Origin: Chengkuizengella sp. SCS-71B
GTDB lineage: Bacteria > Bacillota > Bacilli > Paenibacillales > KCTC-33759
Direction of reading: 5' to 3'
Assembly: GCF_040100845.1 (NCBI RefSeq)
Contig: NZ_JAZHSH010000001.1
Span: forward strand, 2,464,501 to 2,528,500
Length of the DNA: 64,000 nt
Part shown: positions 56,279-64,000 of the stretch, in pieces
Numbering within the stretch: position 1 is the first letter of the stretch
Layout: every line of letters begins with the position of its first letter
Translations under genes and position numbers: made by a program
The notes under the pieces: model-generated
Told to the model about the DNA's origin: nothing
Seen by the model: only the letters and a program-made list of their open reading frames with translations
Database searches by the model: none

Positions 56279-57439
56279 TTACTTCACTAATTCCACAATT
56301 TTTTGGGCTCCATCTGCCATTGAATCAGCAGCTACTATATTTAAACCTGATTGATTTAAGATTTCTTTTCCTTGTTCTACATTTGTACCTTCAAGTCTAA
56401 CAACTAAAGGACGGTCTAATTGAATCTGTTTGGCTGCTTGAACAACTCCATCAGCGATGATATCACAACGCATGATTCCACCAAAGATATTTACAAATAT
56501 ACCCTTAACGTTATCATCAGATAATATAATTTTAAAAGCTTCTGTTACTTTCTCAGTAGTTGCACCGCCCCCTACATCTAAGAAGTTCGCAGGGTCTCCA
56601 CCATAATGTTTAATGATGTCCATCGTTGCCATAGCAAGCCCAGCACCATTAACCATACAACCGATATTTCCATCTAAAGCAATATAACTTAAATCAAATT
56701 TAGAAGCTTGGATTTCTTTTTCATCCTCTTCATCTAAATCACGATATTTTAATATATCAGGATGACGATATAATGCGTTTGAATCAAAATTCAATTTCGC
56801 ATCCAACGCCATAACATTTCCGTCACCAGTCACAACTAGTGGATTAATCTCTGCAATAGAACAATCTTTTTCAACAAAAGCAGTATATAAACCGGACATA
56901 AATTTAACGGCTTTATTCACTAATTTAGTTGGGATATTTATGGAATAAGCTAATTTTCTAGCTTGAAATGCTTGCAAACCTACAGCTGGATCTACAACTT
57001 CTTTAAAGATTTTTTCAGGTGTTTTTTCTGCAACTTCCTCAATCTCGGTTCCACCCTCTTCAGATGCCATCATAACAACTCTACCTGTATCACGGTCAAC
57101 AACGATTCCAACGTAATATTCTTTCTGAATATCACAACCTTGTTCAACTAACAAACGTTTGACTTCTTTTCCTTCAGGTCCTGTTTGATGTGTTACTAAA
57201 ACTTTACCTAAAATTTCACCAGCATATGTACGTACTTCATCTAAATTTTTTGCTACTTTAACACCGCCTGCTTTACCTCTTCCACCCGCATGTATTTGAG
57301 CCTTTACAACATTTACAGATGTTCCAAGTTCTTTAGCAGCTTCCACAGCTTCATCAACAGTAAAAGCAACTTTCCCTTCTGGGACCGCTACACCATACTG
57401 TCTCAAGATTTCTTTCCCTTGATACTCATGGATATTCAT
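56279..57439 (-). CDS. sucC: Succinyl-CoA synthetase (ADP-forming) beta subunit
   Basis: The beta subunit binds nucleotide and holds the ATP-grasp fold. The product starts [20 protein letters not shown] and shows the ATP-grasp stretch [35 protein letters not shown] and [11 protein letters not shown] start it at ATG 57437-57439 behind AGGAGG, giving 386 aa, the family length; the open frame extends seven codons through the ribosome-binding site. It heads sucC-sucD. Confidence 0.98.
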   Translation of the reverse strand: MNIHEYQGKEILRQYGVAVPEGKVAFTVDEAVEAAKELGTSVNVVKAQIHAGGRGKAGGVKVAKNLDEVRTYAGEILGKVLVTHQTGPEGKEVKRLLVEQGCDIQKEYYVGIVVDRDTGRVVMMASEEGGTEIEEVAEKTPEKIFKEVVDPAVGLQAFQARKLAYSINIPTKLVNKAVKFMSGLYTAFVEKDCSIAEINPLVVTGDGNVMALDAKLNFDSNALYRHPDILKYRDLDEEDEKEIQASKFDLSYIALDGNIGCMVNGAGLAMATMDIIKHYGGDPANFLDVGGGATTEKVTEAFKIILSDDNVKGIFVNIFGGIMRCDIIADGVVQAAKQIQLDRPLVVRLEGTNVEQGKEILNQSGLNIVAADSMADGAQKIVELVK

Positions 57440-57467
57440 TTCTATTTTTCCTCCTATCAAAATTCAC

Positions 57468-57500
57468 TTATAATGTGTTGACAACTTGTCTATTTTATAA
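57468..57500. promoter_or_regulatory. Nested palindromes in the sucC leader
   Basis: The palindrome GACAACTTGTC (57480-57490) is flanked by TTATAA at 57468-57473 and 57495-57500. Such symmetry suggests a dimeric regulator site, about 40 bases upstream of the sucC start. No factor is assigned. Confidence 0.4.
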
Positions 57501-57564
57501 CGATTCTCTATTAGAACCATATACTGGAACAGGTTTATATAGTCCTTATCACAAATCCTAAACT

Positions 57565-57573
57565 ATTGTACCA
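57565..57573 (-). promoter_or_regulatory. Candidate extended -10 promoter of sucC-sucD
   Basis: On the minus strand TGG-TACAAT, an extended -10 (TGn) motif with no good -35. The leader would be about 115 bases long. Confidence 0.4.
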
Positions 57574-57734
57574 TTTTTTTTTGACAATTACCTTACTTTT
57601 AAAAAAACACACGATTCATAGCAATATCATTTTTCTAAATTAGGTATAAAAAAAATTTATCACTATAGTTCGATAACAAAAACTCCTATCGAAGTCTCTC
57701 GAACGCAGACATTTATCACATCGATGTGAAAAGG

Positions 57735-57757
57735 GAAAAACCGTCCTAGGGACGGTC
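57735..57757 (-). terminator. Terminator after the zinc-ribbon gene
   Basis: ACCGTCC and GGACGGT (57740-57746 and 57750-57756) pair around TAG; on the minus strand TTTTT follows. It ends the short transcript from 58062. Confidence 0.85.
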
Positions 57758-57804
57758 TTCTATAATATAAATATCTTGTGCATAAAATCTATCTTTCACA
57801 CACA

Positions 57805-58062
57805 TCAGCTCATCGGTGTAGTGACATTTTCAAATCTTGGTTCCCGCTCAGCCTGTTTAATAAAGCGCATTTCGTTGCCCCTAAAGTTACATACTCTGCA
57901 TTGAATCATTGGTTCCGCCTCAGCAATCACGGTTGGATCCTCTTGTTCAACGACCTGTCCGGAATAAGCATCCTTTAACATTTGTAAGGATGTTGAAGCA
58001 ATTAAGTTAAACTTTATTCGATTTGCACGACAGTTTGGACAAAAATATGGTTTTTCTTCCAT
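57805..58062 (-). CDS. Small zinc-ribbon protein of unknown function
   Basis: The 85-aa product has two Cys pairs, CPNC (residues 8-11) and CRVC (near residue 55), a zinc-ribbon layout, with a middle stretch of mixed charge. I do not recognise a characterised family member. I start at ATG 58060-58062 because AGAGGTGAT lies six bases upstream; the ORF reaches 58224 but that 54-codon extension is Phe/Ile-rich and lies in the divergent promoter region. It is transcribed away from yifB and ends at its own terminator. Confidence 0.8.
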   Translation of the reverse strand: MEEKPYFCPNCRANRIKFNLIASTSLQMLKDAYSGQVVEQEDPTVIAEAEPMIQCRVCNFRGNEMRFIKQAEREPRFENVTTPMS

Positions 58063-58161
58063 TTTTATCACCTCTAATATACTATGTCCATCCCTCAATA
58101 AAAATATTTCAAAATAGTTGGTTTTAAAATGGATTTCTACAGAATGGAATACAGGAAAGAC

Positions 58162-58190
58162 TTGCAGAATAAAATGGTGTTTATTATAAT
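58162..58190 (+). promoter_or_regulatory. SigA-type promoter of yifB
   Basis: TTGCAG (58162-58167), exactly 17 bases, TATAAT (58185-58190) on the plus strand, about 70 bases before the likely start. Between them, AAAATGG/CCATTTT (58209-58227) can form a 7-bp leader hairpin. Confidence 0.7.
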
Positions 58191-58256
58191 AAAAAAGAAA
58201 ATTCAGGAAAAATGGAAGCACCATTTTCTATTGTTTTATGATGAAATAAGAAGAGG

Positions 58257-59801
58257 ATGGTGATTTTTTTGTATGCAAAATTATTGAGCAGCTGTTTACA
58301 TGGAATCGAGGGTAAAATTATAGAGGTTGAAGTTGATCTAAGTAATGGTTTGCCTGTTTTTCAAATTGTAGGTCTTCCTGATTCTGCAGTTCGAGAATCG
58401 ATAGAGCGTGTAAGAGCCGCCATTAAAAATTGTGGTTTTGTATTTCCCCTTCAACGGATCACAATTAATCTAGCCCCTGCAGATCTTAGAAAAGAAGGAG
58501 CATCTTTTGATTTAGCTATAGCTCTAGGTATTCTTGTGGCAAGTCATCAACTCCAGATAAAAAACTTATCCCAAACACTCATTATTGGAGAATTAGCTTT
58601 AGACGGGACATTAAGAACTGTTCCTGGAGTGCTTCCAATGGTAGATTATGCATATAAACAAGGGTTACACCAAATCATTTTACCAAAAAATAATGCGGCC
58701 GAAGCCGCCTTGATTGAACATTGTAAAGTTATTCCTATTTCTCACTTAAATGATTTAAACCAAAAAGAATACCCAGTTTATATGCATAATCAAGAGATAT
58801 CTCAACATTTAAGATACTCAGCAACAGAGAATGTAGATTTCAAAGATGTAAAAGGACAAAATCATGCAAAAAGGGCTTTAATGATTTCTGCCTCTGGAAT
58901 GCATAATATTTTGCTTATTGGTCCCCCAGGTTCTGGTAAAACCATGTTAATGAAGAGAATAACTAGTATTTTACCTATGTTATCAAACGAAGAAGCACTT
59001 GAAGTAACAAAAATATATAGTATAACTAATAAACTTAAAAATAACCAAGAACTTATGAAAAAACGTCCTTTTCGTTCTCCACATCATACGATTTCACAAG
59101 CTGGATTAATCGGTGGTGGAAGTATACCTAAACCTGGTGAAGTAAGTCTGTCTCACAGAGGGGTATTGTATTTAGACGAATTTCCAGAATTTCATCGTCA
59201 TGTTCTTGAAGTTTTAAGACAACCTTTAGAAGAAAAGGAAATAACAATTAGCAGATCCAAAGCAGTATACACATATCCTTCACAGTTTATATTCGCAGCA
59301 GCTATGAATCCCTGTCCTTGTGGATATTTAGGATCTGATTCCGAATCAAATCCTTGCACCTGCAGCGCTCATAAAATCAATCAATATCGTTCAAAAATTT
59401 CAGGACCTCTGTTAGACCGTATTGACCTTCATATAGAAGTACTGCAAATGGATTATAGCACCCTAACGTCAAACGAAAAACAAATGTCTTCTGCTGAAAT
59501 GATAGAACGTGTTAAGGTAGCACAAAAAATTCAACGTAAAAGATATCAACATACAAATATCCATTTTAACGGAGAAGCATACGGTTCATTAATTTATGAA
59601 CATTGCAGAATGGATTCAAATGCAAAAGAACTTTTACACGCTTCTTTTGAAGCTATTGGATTGAGTGCCCGGGCATATGATCGAATTATAAAAACAGCTA
59701 GAACGATCGCTGACTTAGATGAACAAAAACATATTAAAAGCGAACATGTCGCTGAAGCGATCCAATATCGTACATTAGATCGAAGATTTCATACTGTTTG
59801 A
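58257..59801 (+). CDS. yifB: YifB/ComM family Mg-chelatase-like AAA+ helicase
   Basis: ComM-family proteins are hexameric helicases that promote branch migration in natural transformation. The product has the N-terminal ChlI-like lobe (LHGIEGKIIEVEVDLSNGLPVFQIVGLPDSAVRES, seen in parts), the P-loop LIGPPGSGKTMLMKRI (near 225), Walker B GVLYLDEFPEF, the Cys-rich AAMNPCPCGYLG and the sensor region. The ATG at 58257 overlaps its own ribosome-binding site. The TTG at 58269 gives the family-like start MYAKLLSSCLHG and is my preferred start, so the coordinates are an outer limit. It is the only plus-strand gene and converges with yraN (14 bases apart). Confidence 0.95.
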   Translation: MVIFLYAKLLSSCLHGIEGKIIEVEVDLSNGLPVFQIVGLPDSAVRESIERVRAAIKNCGFVFPLQRITINLAPADLRKEGASFDLAIALGILVASHQLQIKNLSQTLIIGELALDGTLRTVPGVLPMVDYAYKQGLHQIILPKNNAAEAALIEHCKVIPISHLNDLNQKEYPVYMHNQEISQHLRYSATENVDFKDVKGQNHAKRALMISASGMHNILLIGPPGSGKTMLMKRITSILPMLSNEEALEVTKIYSITNKLKNNQELMKKRPFRSPHHTISQAGLIGGGSIPKPGEVSLSHRGVLYLDEFPEFHRHVLEVLRQPLEEKEITISRSKAVYTYPSQFIFAAAMNPCPCGYLGSDSESNPCTCSAHKINQYRSKISGPLLDRIDLHIEVLQMDYSTLTSNEKQMSSAEMIERVKVAQKIQRKRYQHTNIHFNGEAYGSLIYEHCRMDSNAKELLHASFEAIGLSARAYDRIIKTARTIADLDEQKHIKSEHVAEAIQYRTLDRRFHTV

Positions 59802-59815
59802 TGCTTAAATATTAA

Positions 59816-60196
59816 TCAAAATGCATTTTTTATGTGGTCAAGTGACAGCAAAGAGTCACCCTCCTTATTTAACAATATACAAATAGCATCAAATCTAATT
59901 TTTGCATTTAACTTATTATTTTGTTGAAGAAACACCTGTGAGGCTAAACGAACCTTTTGTTGCTTTTTATAATTAATGGATTCGTTAGGAGTACCAAACC
60001 TCCCAATATCTCTTCTTGTTCTGACTTCTAAAAAAACAAGAAAATCTTTTTCATAAGCGATAATATCTATCTCGCCTAATCTGCACCTCCAATTGATCTC
60101 TTTAACGTGATAGTTATTTGTTTTTAAATAATGAACAGCTAGTTGTTCACCTGTTTGCCCTATTTTTAATCTCTGATCATTTATATGTTTTCTCAT
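59816..60196 (-). CDS. yraN: UPF0102 endonuclease-like protein YraN
   Basis: The 126-aa product has the restriction-endonuclease-like fold of the UPF0102 family: IGQTGEQLAVHYLKTNNYHV, then WRCRLGEIDIIAYEKDFLVFLEVRTR with the Asp and the Glu-x-Lys-like acid pair. Function is not established; a role in DNA processing is suspected. The start overlaps the ylqH stop by four bases. It is the last gene of ylqG-ylqH-yraN and converges with yifB without a visible terminator between them. Confidence 0.94.
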   Translation of the reverse strand: MRKHINDQRLKIGQTGEQLAVHYLKTNNYHVKEINWRCRLGEIDIIAYEKDFLVFLEVRTRRDIGRFGTPNESINYKKQQKVRLASQVFLQQNNKLNAKIRFDAICILLNKEGDSLLSLDHIKNAF

Positions 60197-60489
60197 GGTT
60201 TAAATACTTCCATCACTTTTGCTTTTTGATCCGCATTATAAACCATTGTAAAAATCTCAGCAACTAACTGATATAATTCTCCAGGGATTTCTTCATTTAT
60301 TTCTAATGTTGATAAGACCTCTACTAGAGAAGCATCTTCTTGAATAGGTATGCCATGATTTTTCGCTTCCTGTATAATATTGTCTGCTACTACCCCTTTA
60401 CCTTTAGCTTTTAATTGAGGTGCATCATTTTTCTCAGATGTATAACTTAGAGCTACAGCTTTTGCTGATTTTAGACCATTCTTTATCAT
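60193..60489 (-). CDS. ylqH: Stand-alone FlhB C-terminal-like protein (YlqH)
   Basis: The 98-aa product aligns with the cytosolic C-terminal domain of FlhB: AVALSYTSEKNDAPQLKAKGKGVVADNIIQEAKNHGIPIQEDASLVEVLSTLE (seen in parts) parallels the FlhB stretch after the NPTH site. It has no membrane segment and no NPTH self-cleavage motif. It overlaps ylqG by four bases and yraN by four. Relatives are known in Bacillales next to rnhB, but their role is not known. A role in substrate switching with the FliK-like YlqG is inference only. Confidence 0.9.
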   Translation of the reverse strand: MIKNGLKSAKAVALSYTSEKNDAPQLKAKGKGVVADNIIQEAKNHGIPIQEDASLVEVLSTLEINEEIPGELYQLVAEIFTMVYNADQKAKVMEVFKP

Positions 60490-62102
60490 ACCCGAACATC
60501 TACCCCCTTATATGCAGAATAAATATAATCATTTGGGCTATGTCTTACATTTAACTTTCCTTGCTTTTCTGGAAAAGGGAGATGTTTTAAGGAAAGAAAT
60601 CGAAAACCCAAACCTTCTATTATTGGTTTCACAATACCCGTTTCTATTAACTCCTCTGTTTTAGAATGATCATTATGAATTCGTATGCTCACCATATTGC
60701 TAACAACTTGGATATCTATCAGCGTTTCACCTAATGTTTTCATGTTTAAATCAAACCACAAACTACAATTATTAACATCTATCTCACCTTTTTTATTGCG
60801 GCGGCTCTGAATACTAACCGATGAAGTCTGATCTCCGTTATCATTATAAATCGGAATAAAAATAGTAAAGTGAGTAATGACATCAGAACGATTGGATGAT
60901 AAAAATAGTTGCTGCCCAGTAATATGATTGAGTAGTTGTTGTGATTGTTCTTTAATATGGCTCGGAAGATCATCAACCGATAATAACTGTAACATTAAAC
61001 TTTTGAGGTTTTGAAAGTCCTTGGGAGCTTCTAAATCTGACAGAGTTGCAAAATTCATTATAGGTTGATTCATTTTATTTGATGCAAATTCAAATGATTT
61101 AAACGAATTCACTAACTGCTTCTCATAGTCTAGGCCTAGATTCTTAATAAATCGAGTAATCCAATTTTCATTCAGCTGTCCTTCTTGTGGTGTTATATGC
61201 CCCACATTAAAATATGAAGATAGGGGTTCTGTTCTTTGAACATTGCCTTTGATGTTTATTTCTGGTTGATGAGAAGCTGGATTCACCATATTCATCTTTT
61301 GACTAGATTCAGTAATCTCAAAGTTCTTATTGCTCTGTTGCTGAACCATAATGCTTTTCATCATGTTTTGTAATTTATCTAATAACTTCAAATAAAAGGT
61401 ATTGGTTTCGTTAGATAATGTAGATATGTTAGTTTGATTAATAGAATTTGGATTGGATTTAGCAAACAAATCTGTTTGATGCTGAGGTTCTACTTTCAAT
61501 TGTTGTAAAGCTGGTTTCACCCATTCAGCCACTGATTTATTTAATTGGTGTATCAGCTCATGCAGCGGTTTTCCATGCTGTATTTGTCTAATTGCTTTCA
61601 TTGTTGTTTCAGTTATTGGTAAACCTTTATTATATAGGAACATCGCAGATTGCAACGATTTTTGTATTAAGTTATGATCCTCAGAACTGGGAATGATAGA
61701 TTGAAACTGTGTAATATTTTCTTTTATAAGAGGAATTCCTTCTTTATGTAAGGTTTGTATCAGTTCTCTGTTAAACGTTGTATTCTTTAGATTAAATCCA
61801 TTCAATAATTCTGATATAGACTTCTTTTCAATAGGGAATACAGAATGTTCAACTGGCTTTAAATGCAATAAACCGTCAGAAGTTTTTGGTTGAACTTGCA
61901 ACAATTTATAATCCCCTTGAGTTAAAGTAATTTCTAATTTGGCTTTTAATTGTACTCCATTAATTTGAATTAATGCTTCTTGATTATCCAAAAGCTGAAG
62001 CACTAAACCTCTCACAATCTGCCCCTCTTTTAACTGAAGAGTTTTACTATCTGATAACTTTAAATCACCTAATAAATTACGCATTAATACATTAAAGTTC
62101 AT
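60486..62102 (-). CDS. ylqG: FliK-like protein (YlqG)
   Basis: The 538-aa product has a Gln/Asn/Leu-rich N-terminal 350 residues and a C-terminal domain (about 400-510) resembling the Flg_hook domain of FliK: INNCSLWFDLNMKTLGETLIDIQVVSNMVSIRIHND (seen in parts). It starts at ATG with GGGGAGA upstream. The first gene of the ylqG-ylqH-yraN unit, it pairs a FliK-like protein with a FlhB-C-like one, far from the fla/che cluster. The identification rests on context and architecture; similarity to true FliK is weak. Confidence 0.82.
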   Translation of the reverse strand: MNFNVLMRNLLGDLKLSDSKTLQLKEGQIVRGLVLQLLDNQEALIQINGVQLKAKLEITLTQGDYKLLQVQPKTSDGLLHLKPVEHSVFPIEKKSISELLNGFNLKNTTFNRELIQTLHKEGIPLIKENITQFQSIIPSSEDHNLIQKSLQSAMFLYNKGLPITETTMKAIRQIQHGKPLHELIHQLNKSVAEWVKPALQQLKVEPQHQTDLFAKSNPNSINQTNISTLSNETNTFYLKLLDKLQNMMKSIMVQQQSNKNFEITESSQKMNMVNPASHQPEINIKGNVQRTEPLSSYFNVGHITPQEGQLNENWITRFIKNLGLDYEKQLVNSFKSFEFASNKMNQPIMNFATLSDLEAPKDFQNLKSLMLQLLSVDDLPSHIKEQSQQLLNHITGQQLFLSSNRSDVITHFTIFIPIYNDNGDQTSSVSIQSRRNKKGEIDVNNCSLWFDLNMKTLGETLIDIQVVSNMVSIRIHNDHSKTEELIETGIVKPIIEGLGFRFLSLKHLPFPEKQGKLNVRHSPNDYIYSAYKGVDVRV

Positions 62103-62142
62103 TAGAATCTCCCCAATAATTCTTAGTAAGTCTATTCAATTT

Positions 62143-62171
62143 ATTATCGGTATAATATCTACAAAAGTGAA
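62143..62171 (-). promoter_or_regulatory. Candidate promoter of ylqG-ylqH-yraN
   Basis: On the minus strand TTCACT (62166-62171), 17 bases, GATAAT (62143-62148). The -10 is embedded in ACCGATAAT, which also resembles the SigD -10 (CCGATAT), but no TAAA box is placed right. An ATCTACAA/TTGTAGAT hairpin (62157-62164 and 62180-62187) overlaps the -35. Confidence 0.45.
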
Positions 62172-62220
62172 GAGGAATGTTGTAGATTGATATCAGTTAT
62201 GGTCCACCTTATTGGTTTTC

Positions 62221-62266
62221 AAAAAAGCCCTAAAATTGAAGTGAACCATTCACTTTTAACTTTAGG
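62221..62266 (-). terminator. Long terminator after rnhB
   Basis: A stem of about 17 pairs with few mismatches, CCTAAAATTGAAGTGAA (62229-62245) against TTCACTTTTAACTTTAGG (62249-62266), with a 3-base loop, then TTTTTT on the minus strand. It closes lepB-rbgA-rnhB and separates it from ylqG. Confidence 0.85.
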
Positions 62267-62339
62267 ACTCAACTACGTAACATTTAATATGTTATTATAA
62301 CTACTGCGTGTTCAAAAAGATCTTACCTCTATAACTGCT

Positions 62340-62948
62340 TTAGAAAAGAGTTTGTTGTATGTTAACGATATTTTTAAGAAAAGTCCGTCTATGTATCGGG
62401 CAAGGCCCATAGTTTAGTATGTGTTCTCTATGTAGCTTCGTTCCGTAACCTTTATGCTTCGCAATATCATATTCTGGATATTCCATATCCCACTGCAAAC
62501 ACATTCGATCCCTTGTCACTTTAGCAACTATGGAAGCAGCAGCTATAGACTGACTTAATTGATCCCCTTTGATGAGTGCTAATTGAGGAATGGGAGTACT
62601 AATTTTCTCAGCATCTATTAATAAAAAATCTGGTTGGATGGCTAAATTTTCAAAGGCTTGTTCCATCGCTAATCGTGTAGCTTGTTTTATATTTATATCA
62701 TCTATTCTGTTTGCATCCACCTTGCCTATACCAATGGCTAGTGCTTTTTCCATAATTTTTTCATAACATATTTCTCTTTTTTTAGGACTTAGTTTTTTAG
62801 AATCATTAATACCTTCAATCACTAAATCAATAGGTAAAATAACAGCAGCAGCCACAACGTCACCTAATAAACACCCTCTACCAACCTCATCAATGCCTGC
62901 TATGTATTGTTTGTTCTGCTGCCAATAAGTTTTTTCATAACTAATCAT
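62340..62948 (-). CDS. rnhB: Ribonuclease HII
   Basis: RNase HII removes single ribonucleotides and RNA from RNA-DNA hybrids. The 202-aa product has the catalytic [21 protein letters not shown] (first Asp and Glu), LLIDAE, and the second catalytic region [16 protein letters not shown] with the [11 protein letters not shown] and [10 protein letters not shown] motifs. It is shorter than B. subtilis RnhB (255 aa), lacking the extra N-terminal region. It overlaps rbgA by eight bases. Confidence 0.97.
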   Translation of the reverse strand: MISYEKTYWQQNKQYIAGIDEVGRGCLLGDVVAAAVILPIDLVIEGINDSKKLSPKKREICYEKIMEKALAIGIGKVDANRIDDINIKQATRLAMEQAFENLAIQPDFLLIDAEKISTPIPQLALIKGDQLSQSIAAASIVAKVTRDRMCLQWDMEYPEYDIAKHKGYGTKLHREHILNYGPCPIHRRTFLKNIVNIQQTLF

Positions 62949-63816
62949 TCAAATTCTCCGGTGTCTCCAATGAAAATCTACCTAAGGTGCCGGCTCTCAT
63001 TTCCCTTAAAATGATGCTTGATGTTTTATCTAGATCAATAATTCCTCCACGTTTAATACAGCCACGCTTTTGTCCGATCTCTTCCATAACAATCACAATT
63101 TCGTTCGGATCCTCTAAATCTTCAGGAATATATTCAACATCATATCTTTCCTTTAGTCGATCAGGATAATTCTCAAGGAAATATCTAACAACATAAAATG
63201 CCACATCATCTAGGTGTAATAAAGTTTCCTTAATCGCTCCCGTTGCTGCTAATCGCATTCCTACTTTTTGATCTTCAAATTTTGGCCACAAAATACCTGG
63301 TGTATCTAGCAACTCCATTTCTAAACCAATTTTAATCCATTGCTGTGCTTTTGTCACACCCGGTTTATCTCCTGTTTCAGCTATCTTTTTCCCTGCTAAA
63401 CGATTAATTAATGTAGATTTACCTACATTAGGAATGCCAACAATTAAAGATCGAATAGCACGAGGTTTAATCCCTTTTCTCAATTGGGCATCAATTTTAT
63501 GCTTTATCAACTGTTTTGATCGAGGTAATATCTCGTGTACTTGTGTTCCTGAAATTGAATCAATCGGTAATGCATCTAAATTTTGTTTTTTGAAAAATTT
63601 TACCCATTCTGTAGTTACAGAAGGATCTGCTAAATCTGCTTTGTTTAAAAGAACAATCCGTGGTTTATCCTTTAAAATTTCATCAATCATTGGATTTCGA
63701 CTGGATAGAGGCACTCGAGCATCTAACAGTTCAATTACGATATCAAGCAACTTTAATTTACCTTCAATCTGCCTACGAGCTCTAGTCATATGACCAGGAA
63801 ACCACTGAATGGTCAT
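62941..63816 (-). CDS. rbgA: Ribosome biogenesis GTPase RbgA (YlqF)
   Basis: RbgA is essential for late 50S assembly in B. subtilis. The 291-aa product shows the circularly permuted G-motif order: G4 LLNKADLAD (near 60), G1 [16 protein letters not shown] (near 127), G3 [10 protein letters not shown] (near 173). The N-terminus [21 protein letters not shown] holds the catalytic-type His of this class. The start overlaps the lepB stop (ATGA). Confidence 0.97.
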   Translation of the reverse strand: MTIQWFPGHMTRARRQIEGKLKLLDIVIELLDARVPLSSRNPMIDEILKDKPRIVLLNKADLADPSVTTEWVKFFKKQNLDALPIDSISGTQVHEILPRSKQLIKHKIDAQLRKGIKPRAIRSLIVGIPNVGKSTLINRLAGKKIAETGDKPGVTKAQQWIKIGLEMELLDTPGILWPKFEDQKVGMRLAATGAIKETLLHLDDVAFYVVRYFLENYPDRLKERYDVEYIPEDLEDPNEIVIVMEEIGQKRGCIKRGGIIDLDKTSSIILREMRAGTLGRFSLETPENLND

Positions 63817-64000
63817 TGTAGTTCACCAACTTCATGTGATACAATCCCTAGATCCTGTAAAGGCCAAATCACTAAGTCTGCACGACCAATTACCTGTTCA
63901 TATGAAATAAAACCAATTAAACTTCGACTATCTTGACTATTTGGACGGTTATCCCCCATCACAAAAACTGTACCTTTTGGAACGACAGCTTTTGGGAAGT
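63813..64000 (-). CDS. lepB: Signal peptidase I, C-terminal fragment (runs off the window)
   Basis: The last 62 codons are present. They contain [21 protein letters not shown], box E of type I signal peptidases, followed by a short tail ending HEVGELQ. The catalytic Ser and Lys lie upstream, outside the window. Overlap with rbgA by four bases suggests an operon lepB-rbgA-rnhB, as is usual in Bacillales. Confidence 0.92.
   Translation of the reverse strand, partial: FPKAVVPKGTVFVMGDNRPNSQDSRSLIGFISYEQVIGRADLVIWPLQDLGIVSHEVGELQ

Larger units (their letters stand above)
57440..57804. other. 365-base region upstream of sucC
   Basis: No gene fits here. It holds the sucC ribosome-binding site, nested palindromes (57468-57500), a candidate extended -10 promoter for sucC (57565-57573), a 7-bp hairpin TTCGATA/TATCGAA (57669-57675 and 57687-57693) and the terminator of the zinc-ribbon gene (57735-57757). 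The rest is AT-rich with no visible feature. Confidence 0.7.

Noticed and set aside
57778-57978. Plus-strand ORF of 66 aa over the zinc-ribbon gene
   Set aside because: It is antisense to a supported gene and overlaps only chance open reading.
58063-58224. 54-codon N-terminal extension of the zinc-ribbon gene
   Set aside because: It is Phe/Ile-rich, lies over the divergent yifB promoter, and a strong ribosome-binding site precedes the internal ATG at 58062.

Overview
This window is low-GC Firmicutes (Bacillales) chromosome with strong Shine-Dalgarno sites, many TTG starts and conserved Bacillus-type gene order. Several traits point to a Paenibacillaceae-like member rather than Bacillus itself: a short EF-Ts of about 216 aa, a short archaeal/eukaryote-type ProRS in the usual proS slot, and a YifB/ComM gene with yraN and ylqH/ylqG next to sucCD. 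The genus cannot be fixed from the sequence. Nearly everything is on the minus strand; the only plus-strand gene I accept is yifB. I saw no tRNA, rRNA, CRISPR array, prophage or insertion sequence.

Reading in the direction of transcription (high to low coordinates): the 3' end of lepB, then rbgA (ylqF) and rnhB, closed by a strong terminator. Next comes the coupled set ylqG (FliK-like), ylqH (FlhB C-domain-like) and yraN. It converges on plus-strand yifB, whose promoter lies back to back with a small zinc-ribbon gene. Then follow sucC-sucD, dprA, topA, trmFO, hslV-hslU and codY. The xerC/codV gene found between trmFO and hslV in B. subtilis is absent.

From about 47.07 kb down to 18.0 kb runs a fla/che supercluster of 35 genes: flgB, flgC, fliE-fliJ, a MotE-like gene, fliK, flgD, a TIGR02530-type gene, flgE, flbD, fliL, fliM, fliY, cheY, fliO-fliR, flhB, flhA, flhF, flhG, cheB, cheA, cheW, cheC, cheD, a small membrane protein, sigD, a SwrB-like gene and a MltG/LysM-like membrane protein. 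It encodes the basal body, type III export apparatus, hook, switch, most of the CheC/CheD/FliY-type chemotaxis pathway and the flagellar sigma factor. Many genes overlap by 1-17 bases, so translational coupling is likely throughout.

Below 18 kb is the core housekeeping block: rpsB-tsf with its own promoter, leader hairpin, intergenic hairpin and terminator; pyrH-frr; uppS-cdsA-dxr-rseP-proS-polC; then a separate nusA operon (rimP, nusA, rnpM/ylxR, ylxQ, infB, rbfA). The nusA operon has a near-consensus promoter followed at once by an intrinsic-terminator-like hairpin, which suggests attenuation.

No wholly new multi-gene system is evident. The points most worth checking are the nusA-operon attenuator, a possible AUA start for polC placed just after a 13-bp hairpin, the stand-alone FliK-like/FlhB-C-like pair, the MltG-like protein lacking a catalytic domain beside sigD, the 48-bp tandem duplication in the cheA linker, and the trmFO-topA spacer with internal direct repeats.
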